DNA of 64,000 nucleotides from positions 124,001 to 188,000 of the forward strand of contig JADLZK010000395.1 of the NCBI GenBank assembly GCA_015847255.1. The letters run 5' to 3'. The translations under genes and the position numbers were made by a program. This document shows, in pieces, positions 1 to 11,985 of this stretch; position 1 is the first letter of the stretch; each line of letters opens with the position of its first letter. The notes under the pieces are model-generated. The model searched no databases. It was not told the origin of the DNA and worked only from the letters and a program-made list of their open reading frames with translations. Origin of the DNA: Hyparrhenia diplandra (taxonomy: Eukaryota > Streptophyta > Magnoliopsida > Poales > Poaceae).

Positions 1-410
1 CACAATCAGGGGTTATATGCGTATGAAAAGGAATACCTTGTGATCTTAATGGCAGTCAACCTGTGGTGTCACTATTTGCTCCAATCAGAATCCGTCATTC
101 ATACATATTACCGCAGCCTCATCCACCTCAACGAGCAGCACCTCAATACACCATATTAGCAGAAAGTCTTCACTAAGCTGCTTGGCCTACGCTACCGTGT
201 GGTCTACAGAGGTGGTGCTGATAATCGAGCGGCAGACGCCATGTCAGGTGCGACCATCCACTTGAGCTTTCTACTGTTTCTTCGCCTACTATGTCTGGCC
301 TGAAGACCCTCAGCACTAGTATCCAACAGATGACGAGGCAAAGGAGTTGATGCAGCAGCTGTTGCTTGATGTCGCTTCTGTACCTCACCTGCAACTCAAG
401 AATGGCGTGA
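1..410 (+). pseudogene. Ty3/gypsy RNase H remnant (chromovirus)
   Basis: Frame 1 from the first base reads as the RNase H part of a gypsy polyprotein, with the YEKEY and GADNRAADA motifs typical of plant chromoviruses. RNase H removes the RNA strand of the RNA-DNA hybrid during reverse transcription. The frame has a TAG stop at 157-159 and later shifts, so it is dead. A linker toward integrase runs to about 397, ending in a stretch like DEAKELMQQLLLDVA, before a retroposon interrupts it at 411. The reverse transcriptase part would lie left of the window. Homologous coding resumes after 2091, so this and the next gypsy segment are one element. Confidence 0.85.
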
Positions 411-2090
411 CTGCGTCTTGGTCCACCTCTCCATCGACACCATGTTCCTTGCACGGCCGCACCGATCGACCCCGATGGCTTCACTCTTGTTGTAAGCCGT
501 CGCCACAGACGTCAACGGTCTCCGTGCCACCCTCGTCACCGGCGGCTGGAGTTTGCTTGTCGGTCTTTGCTTCAACTGCCTGGCGGAGGCCCATATCACC
601 GCCCAGTGTACCTCCCCGTCATGCTGCCTCTACTGACTCGGCACAAGGCACCGGGCGAGGGACGGCAAGCGTCATCGCCTTCAGCCGTCCACCTCAGCGC
701 CCTTCAGCGAGTCATGCGCCGGCGCACCCATGGCTTGGCGTTAGCATCAGTGGCAATGGACAGGGGGCTCCCGGTGGGCCAAGGCCGTACACGGCCCCGA
801 TCCTTGTTGGAGAGATTCTCTATCCGGTCCCCTTGACTTCGACCACGCAAGCACCTGTGGGGGGCACCCCCTCAACGTCGACAACGTAGGCGCCTGTGGG
901 GGGTGCCACCGTCGAGTCAGCACAGGGGCTTTCGCGGGGCGGCTGCTGTCGACACCAGCAGCGTCGGGCCATGCGGCCACAAGAGCTCAACACCATCGCA
1001 TCCCCCAGCTTCGCCATCGATCGCCTCTGACCCGCTGCTCTTGATGTGAGGGTCAGCGGCCTCAAGTTTGGGTTGACCCAATGCTTGATGAGCTTGCTGC
1101 CTCCCTCATCGCGTGCTTATCTACTCTGGCCGCTACCCCTCGGCAGAGCGGGCCAGCGCCACGGAACCACCGTCATCGCTACGGATGACCCGGCTCTGCT
1201 TTGCGGATGGTGAGGCATCCGAGGAGGTTGGCGATTGCTCCCCACGGCCGGCTATCCCCGCTGCTGAGGCACCGGGGATGCACCGGCACTGCGCTTGACG
1301 GTAGCCACACCGGCGACTGCTGCCGGTGTGCCCGCAGTGGTCTCAACAATGGCACTCGTCGTCACGGATGCTGTGGCACCAAGGACGGATGAGACTCTTG
1401 GGACCGACGACTCCCGGGACGCTGGGGTGGCTGGTGTGAGCACCACGGCTCCGCTAGCAGCCCCAGTCGACGGTGCGACTAGGATTGAGCCACCGATGCC
1501 GAGCGTGCCACCCTCGGCTGATAGAGCAGGGGTCCAATTCATCCGGTCACTAATGGTGCCTCTACAAACCGACCTAGCACCAAGGACTCTCCGACATGCC
1601 CGACCCGAGACAGTGTCCCTCATGCCGCGCTGCAGTGATCGTCTGGCTTCAAAGGCAGCTTTTCATGATCCCAACCCGGAGCTTCAGGCTAAGCGCATTC
1701 TGATCAACAAATGGGACCCAGTGTGAATGTCACAGGTATCCCCAATGAGTCGATTCTGCAAAAGTTTCATGAGGTGTTCGGCCAACAAGAATCTCCAGAT
1801 ACCAAGAGAGCCTTGCATGAGCTGCTATATCCTGCGCACGGTGCGGGCGGGTGGCTGTGGCGGCACACCCTTTCCAATAAGTGAAAGGGATCTATGCCAC
1901 TCCAGGGATTCCACGTAGCAAATTAATTTCTCAGTTAGTACGACCTGTTGTTTCTGCCACTATGTGGCTCCTTGTGTTTAGTGTGCCCCTGCGATGATCG
2001 TGGCTGCTCGCCGCTCTCTTTGCAGGGATTTGTAAACCTTCCATTATTCCACTTAATGAAGAACGTGCAAAGTCACGCTTTCAAAAAAAA
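411..2090 (+). mobile_element. Poly(A) retroposon carrying only an ORF1-like zinc-knuckle protein
   Basis: This 1.68 kb insertion splits the gypsy element between RNase H and integrase. It ends in an A-tract at 2083-2092. An imperfect target-site duplication flanks it: AAGAATGGCGTGA at 398-410 and AAGAATGACATGA at 2091-2103, 11 of 13 bases matching. Broken coding sequence includes a CCHC zinc knuckle at 568-609 (CFNCLAEAHITAQC), a degenerate second knuckle just after, and a basic C-terminal block (RCSDRLASKAA) near 1627-1660 that ends at a stop at 1724-1726. Such proteins resemble ORF1 of grass LINEs. No endonuclease or reverse transcriptase is present, so the element is non-autonomous or internally deleted. 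Frames are broken throughout. Confidence 0.6.
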
Positions 2091-3361
2091 AAGAATGACA
2101 TGATCTTTTACAAGAATCATATTTGGCTAGGTTATCATCAGTACATAATAGTCCAGTCAAATTTCATTCCCGTGCTCCTATGACATTTCAGAAGCTGAAG
2201 CTGCTGTTCTATTGGCCTGAGATGCATTCATCTGTGCTACGCTTTCTCCAAGGTCTAATGCAGGATTTGTAGTCGCTTCCGGTTCCTTGTGCTTCTAGGT
2301 AAATTGTCTCATTGGATTTTATTGAGGACCTTCCCTTGTCCGGTTCAGCTAACGCAATTCTTGTGGTGGTTGACAAGTTCAACAAGTTTGCACATGTTAT
2401 ACCTCTTCGTCATCCATTCTCTGTTGCCCTCAGTTGCCAGTTTGTTTCTGGACCACGTCTTCAAACTCCATGGACTACCAGAGGCTATTATCTCTGCTCG
2501 TTATAGAGTTTTCACCAGTCGTTTCTGGCAATTACTCTTTCACTTGGCTGGCACACAACTCAGGATGGGCACAGCCGTATCAACCACAAAGTGATGGGTA
2601 GACAGAGAGATTGAACCAATGCTTGAAAATGTTCTTGAGGTGTTTCACACAAGCTTGCCCTCGACGATGGTCTGAATAGATTTCTCTCGCTGAGTACTGG
2701 CATAATATAAGTTACCATTCAGCTCTTGGCCATACCCCATTTAAAGTGTTGTATGGTTGCCAACCGCAACATCTTGGCCTCGACCCAGATTCTGCTGCAC
2801 CCGTTCCTGACTTGGCTGAATGGCTCGAAGAACGTGAACTTATGCACATTTGGTTCGTCAGCATCTGTTGCGTGGTCATGAGCGGATGAAACACTAGGCA
2901 AATAAGCACTGCATCGAGCACGTCTTTGCTAAAGGTGATCTGGTCTTCTTGAAACTTCAGCCATATGTGTAGTCCTCTGTAGCTTGTCATTCCAACAACA
3001 AGGTGTCCTTAAAGTTCTTTGGCCTGTTTTGTATTATTCATGGAATCAGCATAGTGGCTGATAAACTTTAGTTGCCTGAGTCTGCAACAATATATCCTAT
3101 ATTCCACATGTCCCAGCTAAAGCAGTCACCTAGCTCTCAAACGGTAAGTACTGAGCTGCCTTGCGACCTAGTTCAGCTACAGGTTCCAGTTCGTCTTCTG
3201 CAACGCCGTTGGTCTACTTATTCCAACCCACTGGAGCAAGTCCTGGTTGAATGGTCTCACATGTCATCCTCTCTCGCCATTTGGGAGTCTGTTGAACATT
3301 TTCGACAACAATTTCCTTGCGTTCCAAATTGGGGTCAAGATATCTCTCAAGCCCGGGGGAA
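2091..3361 (+). pseudogene. Ty3/gypsy integrase and chromodomain remnant
   Basis: This continues the gypsy polyprotein cut at 410. Visible parts are the end of the integrase zinc-binding region (FYWPEM-like, near 2210), the integrase core with DFIEDLPLSGSANAILVVVD near 2312-2375 (the Asp of VVVD is the first catalytic acid), and a region matching SDRDRIFTS that reads SARYRVFTS, so the second catalytic Asp is lost. Next come the C-terminal integrase segment with LGLDPDSAAPVPDLAEWLEE near 2770-2840 and a chromodomain-like tail (VLVEWSHMSSSLAIWE) near 3240-3290. Integrase joins element DNA to the chromosome, and chromodomains in this clade direct insertion to heterochromatin. Many stops and shifts make it non-functional. 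A GGGGGAA polypurine tract follows. Confidence 0.85.
3353..3361 (+). other. Polypurine tract of the gypsy element
   Basis: A short purine run (GGGGGAA) lies directly before TGTCAGCAG. In LTR retrotransposons this tract primes plus-strand synthesis and marks the start of the 3' LTR. Confidence 0.55.
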
Positions 3362-3760
3362 TGTCAGCAGTACTGATGTTGTTGGCACTTCAGCCAAAGG
3401 ACCAAGAGCTTACTAAAGAAGGAGATCAGGTTCTCCTTCCAGCCTGCCAAAGCCCAAGCGTCTGGCTCGGCCCAACCTAAAAACTACAGGACTTGAGTGG
3501 ACTACCTGAGAGTATTTGTATTGTGTAGAGGAAGAGGGAGGGAGAGCAACAATGATGCAACAAACTCTTAGAAGACCTCAATCCAACTCGTCCTCTTCCT
3601 CTCGCCTCTTCTCATCACAGCGGCGCTCTGCTGTTTGAGTCCAAGTTCTTCCCCAATTCCTCTCCCACCTAGTCGATTGCTAACACATACACACCCAGTC
3701 ACAGGCCTGCGATCAATAATCAGAAATCGGCAGGAAGCTGCTGCCATCCTAAACTTCAGA
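3362..3760 (+). mobile_element. 3' LTR of the gypsy chromovirus (partial)
   Basis: The segment starts TGTCAGCAG right after the polypurine tract, where a 3' LTR should begin. It holds no coding sequence. I cannot find a clear CA end with a target duplication, and after about 3760 the sequence runs into tandem repeats, so the right end is approximate and probably truncated. Confidence 0.5.
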
Positions 3761-3806
3761 TTGACCAGGCCAAAGGCAATATTCCCCGAGTTAGCAATTT
3801 CGCTGG

Positions 3807-4700
3807 TGGCAAAACAACCTAGGCAGTGACTCATATCCCTACTTCTTCCCTAAGCCACAATATTCGTGCTATCCTGGCCAGAAAACACACAACAAAAATA
3901 TAGAGAAAAGGCATGCGGGGTGTCCAAATCGGCCAAGTTAAGCTATGTTGTTGCAAGCGTCAGACACACTGTGTGTGTTGAAAGGAGTTGCAGCTTTGCA
4001 AGCGTGCCCGCTGGGCTGATCCTCATGAACACGACTGAACCAGCAAGTTTACTTTCTCTAATTAACGTAAAATCTCATTATACGTATATTCAAACAATAG
4101 ATTAGAACCTCTCTAACTAGCCCTGTCGATGGACAAGTGCGAGGGGGCGACCGAACCGGTCCCCAAAGTGGTCAAGAGCTTGGGCCCTCATCTCACATCC
4201 CTTAGCCTTTTTTTTTTTTTGCGATGAATCCCTTATCCCAGTTGTAGCTTTGCAGGTGGCAAAACAACCTAGGCAGTGACTCATATCCCTACTTCTTCCC
4301 CTAAGCCACAATATTCGTGCTATCCTGGCCAGAAAACACACAACAAAAATATAGAGAAAAGGCGTGCGTGGTGTCCAAATCGGCCAAGTTAAGCTATGTT
4401 GTTGCAAGCGTTCAGACACACTGTGTGTGTTGAAAGGAGTTGCAGCTTTGCAGGCGTGCCCGCTGGGCTGATCCTCATGAACACAACTGAACCAGCAAGT
4501 TTACTTTCTCTAATTAACGTAAAATCTCATTTATGTATATTCAAGCAATAGATTAGAACCTCTCTAACTAGCCCCGTCGATGGACAAGTGCGAGGTGGGC
4601 GACCGAACCGGTCCCCAAAGTGGTCAAGAGCTTGGGCCCTCATCTCACATCCCTTGGCCTTTTTTTGCGATGAATCCCTTATCCCAGTTGTAGCGTAGCA
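3807..4700. repeat. Tandem pair of ~448 bp units
   Basis: The block starting GGTGGCAAAACAACCTAGG at about 3807 recurs at about 4255 in the same orientation with high similarity to the end of each unit (CCCTTATCCCAGTTGTAGC, near 4240 and 4685). Differences are single bases and a longer T run in the first unit. Both copies contain TGTGTGTTGAAAGGAG and a CCGAACCGGTCCCC stretch. I see no coding sequence. It looks like a simple local duplication. Confidence 0.8.
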
Positions 4701-5144
4701 CTTCAGATTTCTGAACGTCGAGTCGCACAAATAGAAACAAACCCCACCCAACCTAGTGCCAGCACCAAGCCACTAACATGGACCCCCTCGACTCCAGTCC
4801 TTCATCATGTGTCGTCTCCATCCATGCCAACTAGGCAATCAGGACTGGTCGCTTGTTCCATTACCAGCTTGCCAACGCTCGGTCCACAATCTTAGCAGTA
4901 GTACAAGTGCTTTAGTCAATCTACAAGGGTGATTGTCCGCTTCTTTGGAAGTGTGCCCCAGTCCTCATCCGCTTGGACTTGAAATGCAGTCTTTGGACAC
5001 CCTTTTTACAGTTTACCAAAACACTGACTTATATGTTTTTCAAACCATAGTAAAGAAAAGATTTTGCAAGCTGATGCCAAAACATTAACCGAGGTGGTCA
5101 CAAAATGTAACCGCCTCAAAAAATGTTGCACATTAACGGAGGTG
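4701..5144. other. Intergenic, nothing recognised
   Basis: AT-moderate sequence with no coding signal, terminal repeats or RNA gene that I can see. It separates two different tandem-repeat arrays. Confidence 0.5.
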
Positions 5145-8100
5145 GGTCATGGAGCTCAAGCGCTCGTCTGCCATAGCAGCAACCACTACGGGATAAGGAC
5201 CTACCTTGCCACAACTCGCCACTCCCGTAGTGCAAGTGCACACGGCCACAACGCTTAAGACTTCCTATACGACACTGGATCTCAGGTGGTGGTCGCCTGG
5301 TCTAGTCACATAAGGCACAGATCTGGCGACAACTCTGGTGTTCTTCTTCGCTATCAACCAACAAAAGTCACCAAGAAAATTGAGTTTACAAAGATAAGAG
5401 GAGGGAAGCAGGGAGAAGATACTGTGGTGGTTCCTTTTTGGGAGCCGCAGCAAGCCGCTGCCACTGCTAGCTAGCTAGAGAGCCGTGACGGCGACCGCGT
5501 CTATGATTCCCCAAATCATTGTATGGACAACGTGTGAGCCTCACCAGGCATTTTTTATTCAATGTTTAAGCAATTCTATTCTAGAGATCATGTTTTATAC
5601 TGGTAAACAAATAGTTTTCCAAAAGTTGCATGGTTCATACCTTCCAACTCAGGCGACTTATCCTCTAGGATGCAACCGTAGTCAATCCACTGAATCTGGT
5701 GTTACTGATGCGAGGACCGTGGATGCACGGAGAATCAAGTTCGTTCTCAGCCAACCTCCCTTGCGATGGGTTGGTGGGGAGGCGATAAGGTCGAGTACAA
5801 ATGGTGATGGCGGCGCTTGATGCGGGGCTGCGATTATAGTGAATGGCTCAATAAGGTTAGGGTTTGGCTTTTTTTTTTTTGTACACATAGAAGATTAATC
5901 TTAGCCGTTCGCTAAAGATTTGAGGTTTGGTAGACTTTGGGCCGAGATATATGAATATGGTTTTGGGCCACGAGATTAAAAAAAAATAAGGTGTGTTAGG
6001 TGTGTACGGAATCGGCCCTCTCTCTATATCGACTAGGCGACAACTCTCGGGCCAAAGGTCCATGAGCCCAACACATTGGGCTGTGATTATAGTGAATGGC
6101 TAAGTAAGGTTAGGGTTGAGCTTACCTTTTATATAAATAGAAGATTAATCTCAACCGTTGACTAAATATTTGAAGTTTGGTAGACTTTGGGTCGAGTTGT
6201 GTGAATATGCTTTTGGGCCAAGACACACAACAAACATATCTGTGTTAGAGTGTCTGGTTGAATTTGGCCCACCTCACTACAACCGGCGCCCGCATTCTTT
6301 GTAGGGCCACCATTAGATCTGGCCTGAGCCTGAGCCGCCAAACTCCAGTGGCTATGCTCAACGAAGTACACAAATGTTTGGGCCACACAAGTGTCGAAAA
6401 CAAGATCACTCCCCGTTGTACCGAGCTTCAATGCGCTTCATGCCATGACCTGGCTATGTGGCTACCTGCATTGAGCTTAAGCGCTCGCCTACCATAGCAG
6501 CTACCATTGCGGGATAAGGCCCTTCCTTAGTACGATCGCCACTCTGCGGTCTGGCGCACACCACCACATCGCTCAAGACTTCCCACGACGCTAGATCTTG
6601 GATGGTGGTCGCTGGTCTAGTCACGGATCTGGCGATGACCTAGTGTTCTTCTCTATCAACCAACAATAGTCACCAAGACAATTGAGTTTATAAAGAGAAG
6701 GGGAGGAAAGGAGGGAGAAGATACTATGATGGTTCCTTCTTGGGTGCTGCAGCAGGCGCAGCCACCGCTAGCCTGGGAGAGCCGTGGGCGGCGGCGGCTA
6801 TGATGCCCAAATCATCATATGGACAACGTGTGAGCCTCACCAAGCATTTTTTATTCAACATTTAAGCGATACTATTCTAGAAACCATGTTTTATACTGGT
6901 AAACAAACAGTTTTCCAAAAGTTGCATGGTTCATACCTTCCAACATAGGGAGACTTATCCTCCAGTTTTAGCAAAGCTAGTGGTAGTGAAGCCACTAAAT
7001 CTGGTGTTGCTATTACGAGAACCGTGGATGCACGGAGAATCAAGTTGGTTCTTAGCCAACCTCCCTTGCGATGGATTGGTGGGGAGGCTATAAGGTGGAG
7101 TACAAATGGTGACAAATGATTGGTTTCATCTGGCTGTGATTATAGTGAATGGCTAAATAAGGTTAGGGTTTGGTTTACCTTTTATACACATAGAAGATTA
7201 ATCTCAGCCATTCACTAAAGATTTGAGGTTTGGTAGACTTTGGGCCGAGATATATGAATATGGTTTTGGGCCACGAGATAAAAAAAATATATGGTGTGTT
7301 AGACTAGGCGACAGCTCTCGGGCCAAGGTCCATCAGAGCCCAAAACATTGGGTTGTGATTATAGTGAATGGCTAAGTAAGGTTAGGATTGGGCTTACCTT
7401 TTATATAAATAGAAGATTAATCTCAACCGTTGACTAAATATTTGAAGTTTGGTAGACTTTGGGTCAAGTTGTTGGAATATGCTTTTGGGCCAAGACACAC
7501 AACAAACATATTCTGTGTTAGAGTGTGTGGTTGAATTTGGCCCACCTCACTACAAACCGTGTGCCCGCATTGCTGCAAGGCCACCATTAGATCTGGCTTG
7601 AGCTTGAGCCACCAAACTCTAGTGGTTATGCTCAACGAACTAGATGAGTGGTTGGGCCACACAAGTGTAGAAAACCGGATCACACCCGCTGTACCGAAGC
7701 TTCACGCGCTTCATGCCATGACCTGGCTATGTGGCTAACGGCACTGAGCTCAAGCGCTCGCCTGCCATAGCAACAACCACTGCAGGATAAGGCCCTTCGT
7801 TGGCACAGTCCGCCACTCCTATAGTCGCGAGGCACACCACCACATCGCTCAAGACTTCCCACGACGCTTAGATCTCGGATGGTGGTCGCTGGTCTATTCA
7901 CAGATCTAGCGATGACCCTGGTGTTTTTCTTTGCTACCAACCAACAAAAGTTACCAAGAAAATTGAGTTTACAAAGAGAAGGGGAGGAAAGGAGGGAGAA
8001 GATACTGCGGTGGTTCCTTCTTGGGCGCTGCTTGATAGGGGGCCGCCACCGATAGCTGGAGATCCGTGATGGCGCCCGAGTCTATGATGCCCACAAATCA

Positions 8101-9215
8101 TCATATGGACAACGTGTGAGCCTCACCAAGCATTTTTTATTCAACGTTTAGGTGATTCTATTCTAGAAATCATGTTTTATCTTGGTAAACAAATAATTTT
8201 CCAAAAGTTGCATGGTTCATACCTTCCAACTCAAGGCGACTTATCCTCTTGGATGCGTGTATCTAGTGGTAGTGAAGCCTCCAAATCTGGTGTTGCGATG
8301 AGAGAACGGTGGATGCACGGAGAATCAAGTTGGCTCTCAGCCAACCTCCCTTGCGATGGGTTGGTGGGGAGGCGATAAGGTGGAGTACAAATGGTGACGG
8401 CGACGCTCGATACAGGGTTGTGATTATAGTGAATGGCTAAATAAGGTTATGTTTCCTTTATCTAAAAAAAAATAAGGTTATGTTTGGCTTACCTTTTATA
8501 CACATAGAAGATTAATCTCAGCGGTTCACCAAAGATTCGAAGTTTGGTAGATTTTGGGCCGAGATATATGAATATGGTTTTGGGCCAAGAGATAAAAAAA
8601 GATATATTGTGTTAGAGTTTGTACTATAATCTGGCCCAGCTCGTTATATCGACTAGGCGACATCTCTCGGGCCGAGGTCCATCGGAGCCCAAAACATTGG
8701 GTAGTGATTACAGTGAATCGCTAAGTAAGGTTAGGGTTGGGCTTACCTTTTAGATAAATAGAAGATTAATCTCAGCCGTTGACTAAAGATTTGAAGTTTG
8801 GTAAATTTTGGGCCGAGTTGTGTTAATATGCTTTTGGGGCAAGACCCACAACAAACATATTGTGTGTTATAGTGTATGGTCGAATCTGGCCTAGCTAGCT
8901 ACAAACCATGTGCCAAGACTGCAAGTTAGGGGCCACCATCGATCTGGCCCGAGCCTCAGCCTCCAAACTCCAGTGGCTATGCTCAACGATCTAGGCAGTG
9001 GTTAGGCCACACAAGTGTCAAAAATACGGATCACACCCAGCTGTGCTGAGCTTCAATGCACTTCATGCCATGACGGCTATGTGGCTACCGGCATTGAGCT
9101 TAAGCGCTGCCTTTGCCATAGCAGCAAAAAACCACTATGGGATAAGTCCCTTCCTTGACACAGCTTCGCCACTCACGTAGTGCGGCGCACACCACGATTG
9201 CAGCCTTTTTAGGGC
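5145..9215. repeat. Array of about three ~1.3 kb tandem units with internal sub-repeats
   Basis: A marker starting near GAGCTCAAGCGCTCG occurs at about 5153, 6473, 7746 and 9096, giving steps of roughly 1320, 1273 and 1350 bp. A second marker (TGGACAACGTGTGAGCCTCA) occurs at about 5523, 6819 and 8106. Three full units are followed by a short partial fourth that stops near 9215. Each unit also holds two diverged copies of a 220-290 bp sub-repeat beginning GATTATAGTGAATGGCTAA (near 5831 and 6072, 7135 and 7357, 8420 and 8706). Frames are short and not conserved between units, so this is non-coding, higher-order repeat DNA. Confidence 0.8.
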
Positions 9216-10397
9216 ACGCCGCTGCCCACTGAGCATGATTCAAGCCCATAAAGATGATTGGAATGAAAGGTTTATTATCAATATTCAACATGAAATCTCC
9301 TTAAATCTATGAGAATTTTGTGTAGAGGACACTCATAAAGTATGATTTTGTGCATTGCACACTCTTTTCGTCGGCTTGGCCTTCTTTTGAGATTTTTTTT
9401 GTAATGGACACTCATATAGTATAGTTTTGTGCATAATGGATCTCCGGATGGTGATTCATGCTGATCCTGGTAGAAGTATATTAGAGTAGAGATTTATGGT
9501 TCACGAGAAGGATGAAAGGAAGAAATGTACCCAAGTACCCAACGCGCTCGCACACTCATCAGCATGAGGAGAGCAAGCAGCGCATGCAAGTACTGAGAGA
9601 GGCAAGATGGTTGTGCTCGGCGGGGTTTTTCGGTGCAAGAGTGGGTTTCCAACTAGGCCAAGTGTCGCTTGACATTATCACATGCATGCAACGTGGTGTC
9701 GGACAAGACATGTGTGTGAATGACTTGTAGCCATACAGAGCACGCCCTCTTAGATGAACTTGATTTGAAGCCCGCGAAGACGAATGTACCAGCAAGCATA
9801 CCGTTCGTATTAATATCTTCAAAGCTGATCAAATGTTTATATTCAACCAAGATTACAATATATATCAAACAATCTATTAGTTGTGGAGCTAAAGGTAAGA
9901 AAATATAAGGAAATGCAAAAGAACTAACTCAAAAAAGATAGAAACATGTCTAACGAAGAGGAAGGTTGTAGAAAGTGATCCAGGGAAAACTATCATAGAA
10001 AATATCCAAATTTGTCATAAACTATTACAACTTGTAGAGTTCTCACCTCACAAAGCACAACTGCAATAATCTATAATAAATGAACAAATGCAAATAATCC
10101 ACAAGTAAATATTAAGGACATAAAGCGTAGGGACTCCTTTTGGGAGCGCTTAAAGGTAAAAACTAACCCGAAATAACTTAATGTACGATGCAACAACTAT
10201 TTTGCTAGCGCTTACCTTCTAAAATGAACCGAAATAGCTTCGTGGGGCGATGATGCCGTACCCAAGTGACTGAACTAGTCTAGACTTTCTGCATGCCTGC
10301 ATACTCCATAGTGGCATGTAACGACTCATAAGTGTTTGGCGTTGTACAAGGCCTTATTAGCCAGCTGCACTATGTCTCTTGTTGCTACAGGATGATG

Positions 10398-10571
10398 CTA
10401 GCCACTCATGTAGTCCTTGCTAATGACCACCTCGAGCATAGATCGGAGAATCTAAAACTTCACTGGTTTGGGCACATACACATCAGCACTAGCTTGCATG
10501 AATGCCTCGTTGCCACCAAATCTACAGAGACCTGAATGATCTAGCTCGCACGACAGGATCTTGGCCACAAC
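10398..10571 (-). pseudogene. Response regulator receiver, last exon remnant (copy 1)
   Basis: Read on the minus strand after an acceptor (TTTGGCAG), the exon encodes VVAKI, then EAFMQASADVYVPKPVK, then a short tail ending at TAG. The pattern A-x-A-D-V-x-x-P-K-P-V-K matches the end of a two-component receiver domain, where the Lys of PKP is the conserved lysine beside the phospho-Asp. Such proteins receive phosphate from histidine-phosphotransfer proteins in cytokinin-type signalling. A TAG at 10452-10454 stops the frame right after the PKPVKF segment. The N-terminal part with the phosphorylated Asp was not found nearby. It is a dead copy in an array of similar exons; the family call rests on this short segment. 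Confidence 0.55.
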
Positions 10572-11884
10572 CTGCCAAATCATCCACCAAGAAATCAAAT
10601 TTTTATCACTTATGGGTCTTACTTTTTATGATGCTTAGGTTTACACTATATTACTTGGTCAATTAAAAGTTTACTATAAAAATAAACTAAAATGGTTTAG
10701 TAGCTTCAAAGCTACAAGTTTTTTTTTTGTTTACTATAAACCAAGATATCAAGGGAATTAACTGACGTATGCGCTCCAGTGAATGGGGCCACCCTGACAC
10801 CGCTTCTGCCACTGGTGCCTCACGCGCTTGATCCGGCACAAGCCCTTGGCCGATCGCAGTCGCATGAATCACCTAAGGGAGAAGGGAAAGTGAGCTAGGA
10901 TATTTGAAGTTTCCCATTTTGTTCAGGTTCAAGCAAGATGAAAGTATCACAATGGATGGGCCCTTAGGCAGGCTTGCGAATGTGTGTGTGCTCAAAAGAA
11001 ATTGTGGCCTAGGCCCGGACTTTAGGATCAAAGCCCAAGCTAGCTGCTACGCACGTGGCCATAATAGACCATGCCGAGAACACAGGTTGCTACTCATTGT
11101 GTTTTGCATTGTTTTTTTAGCATAGGGGATCAACAATAATAGTCGTAATCAATATGGACAAAATGAATAATGTTTTAGGTATTTTTTTCCCTTTGTGCGC
11201 ATCGGAAGTCCAAACGAGTTGCAGTTGCATCTTTGTAGAGCTGAGCCTAATTCTAGCTCATTAAATCTTTGAGATTTTTTTTTGTCTAGAGGACACTCTC
11301 TTAAAATATGGTTTGTGCATTACACACTATTTGTTGATTTGATCTTCTTATGAGATTTTTATCTAGTCTTGTTGACATTACGATTGATGAAAATATGGTT
11401 TTCTCCCCAACACACTATATCTTTCTGGACTGAGAATGTTAGGAATAGATGTTTGTGAGCTGCTCATTTTTGCTTTAGCGTCTCCATGTTGTGCTCCCCA
11501 CCTTGCCCTGTCTTGTGTGCGGAAACCACACACTGCCCTTTTGCGTGACTGTGGGTGCTAACCTTGTGTTTTCCATGCTCTCTGCTCCTGCTGCATGAGG
11601 TGCCCCACGAGGGTCTGCTCGCTTGCATCATGCATCCTCGGCAACGTTGGTGACACGAAGCTAGACCACGACAACATCCTTGTCTAAATAGCAACCCACC
11701 AACGAACTGCGACGACAAAGTTTGACCTCTATAGAAAGAATGATTCATTAAGATCGATATGAGGAGTGACTCCATGACTCACAACCAACATATTACAAGG
11801 CATAAAAATAAAGATCGACTTATCCTACTCCCTAAGTTGCAAAATACTTTATATTATGTCTGACGTGCCTTGTGCAAAAAAATC

Positions 11885-11985
11885 ATGATTTCACCGTGGT
11901 CACCTGACAAAAGGGACAAGTGTGTGAACATTTGGTGATGATCACCTGCCAAAAGGGACAAATGCCATGCACATTTGGTGATGAG
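11885..11985. repeat. Minisatellite with GGTGATGATCACCTG core (unit 1)
   Basis: About two copies of a 45 bp motif: ATCACCTGACAAAAGGGACAA, then a variable part, then CATTTGGTGATGA. The same minisatellite appears in other units at about 22335-22440, 30890-31030, 34225-34365 and 36358-36490, with two or three repeats each. It helps to align the array units. Confidence 0.7.

Noticed and set aside
347..889. 180-residue plus-strand frame in the left retroposon
   Set aside because: It runs across the insertion junction at 410/411 and is in a different frame from the zinc knuckle, so it is a chance frame in GC-rich DNA.
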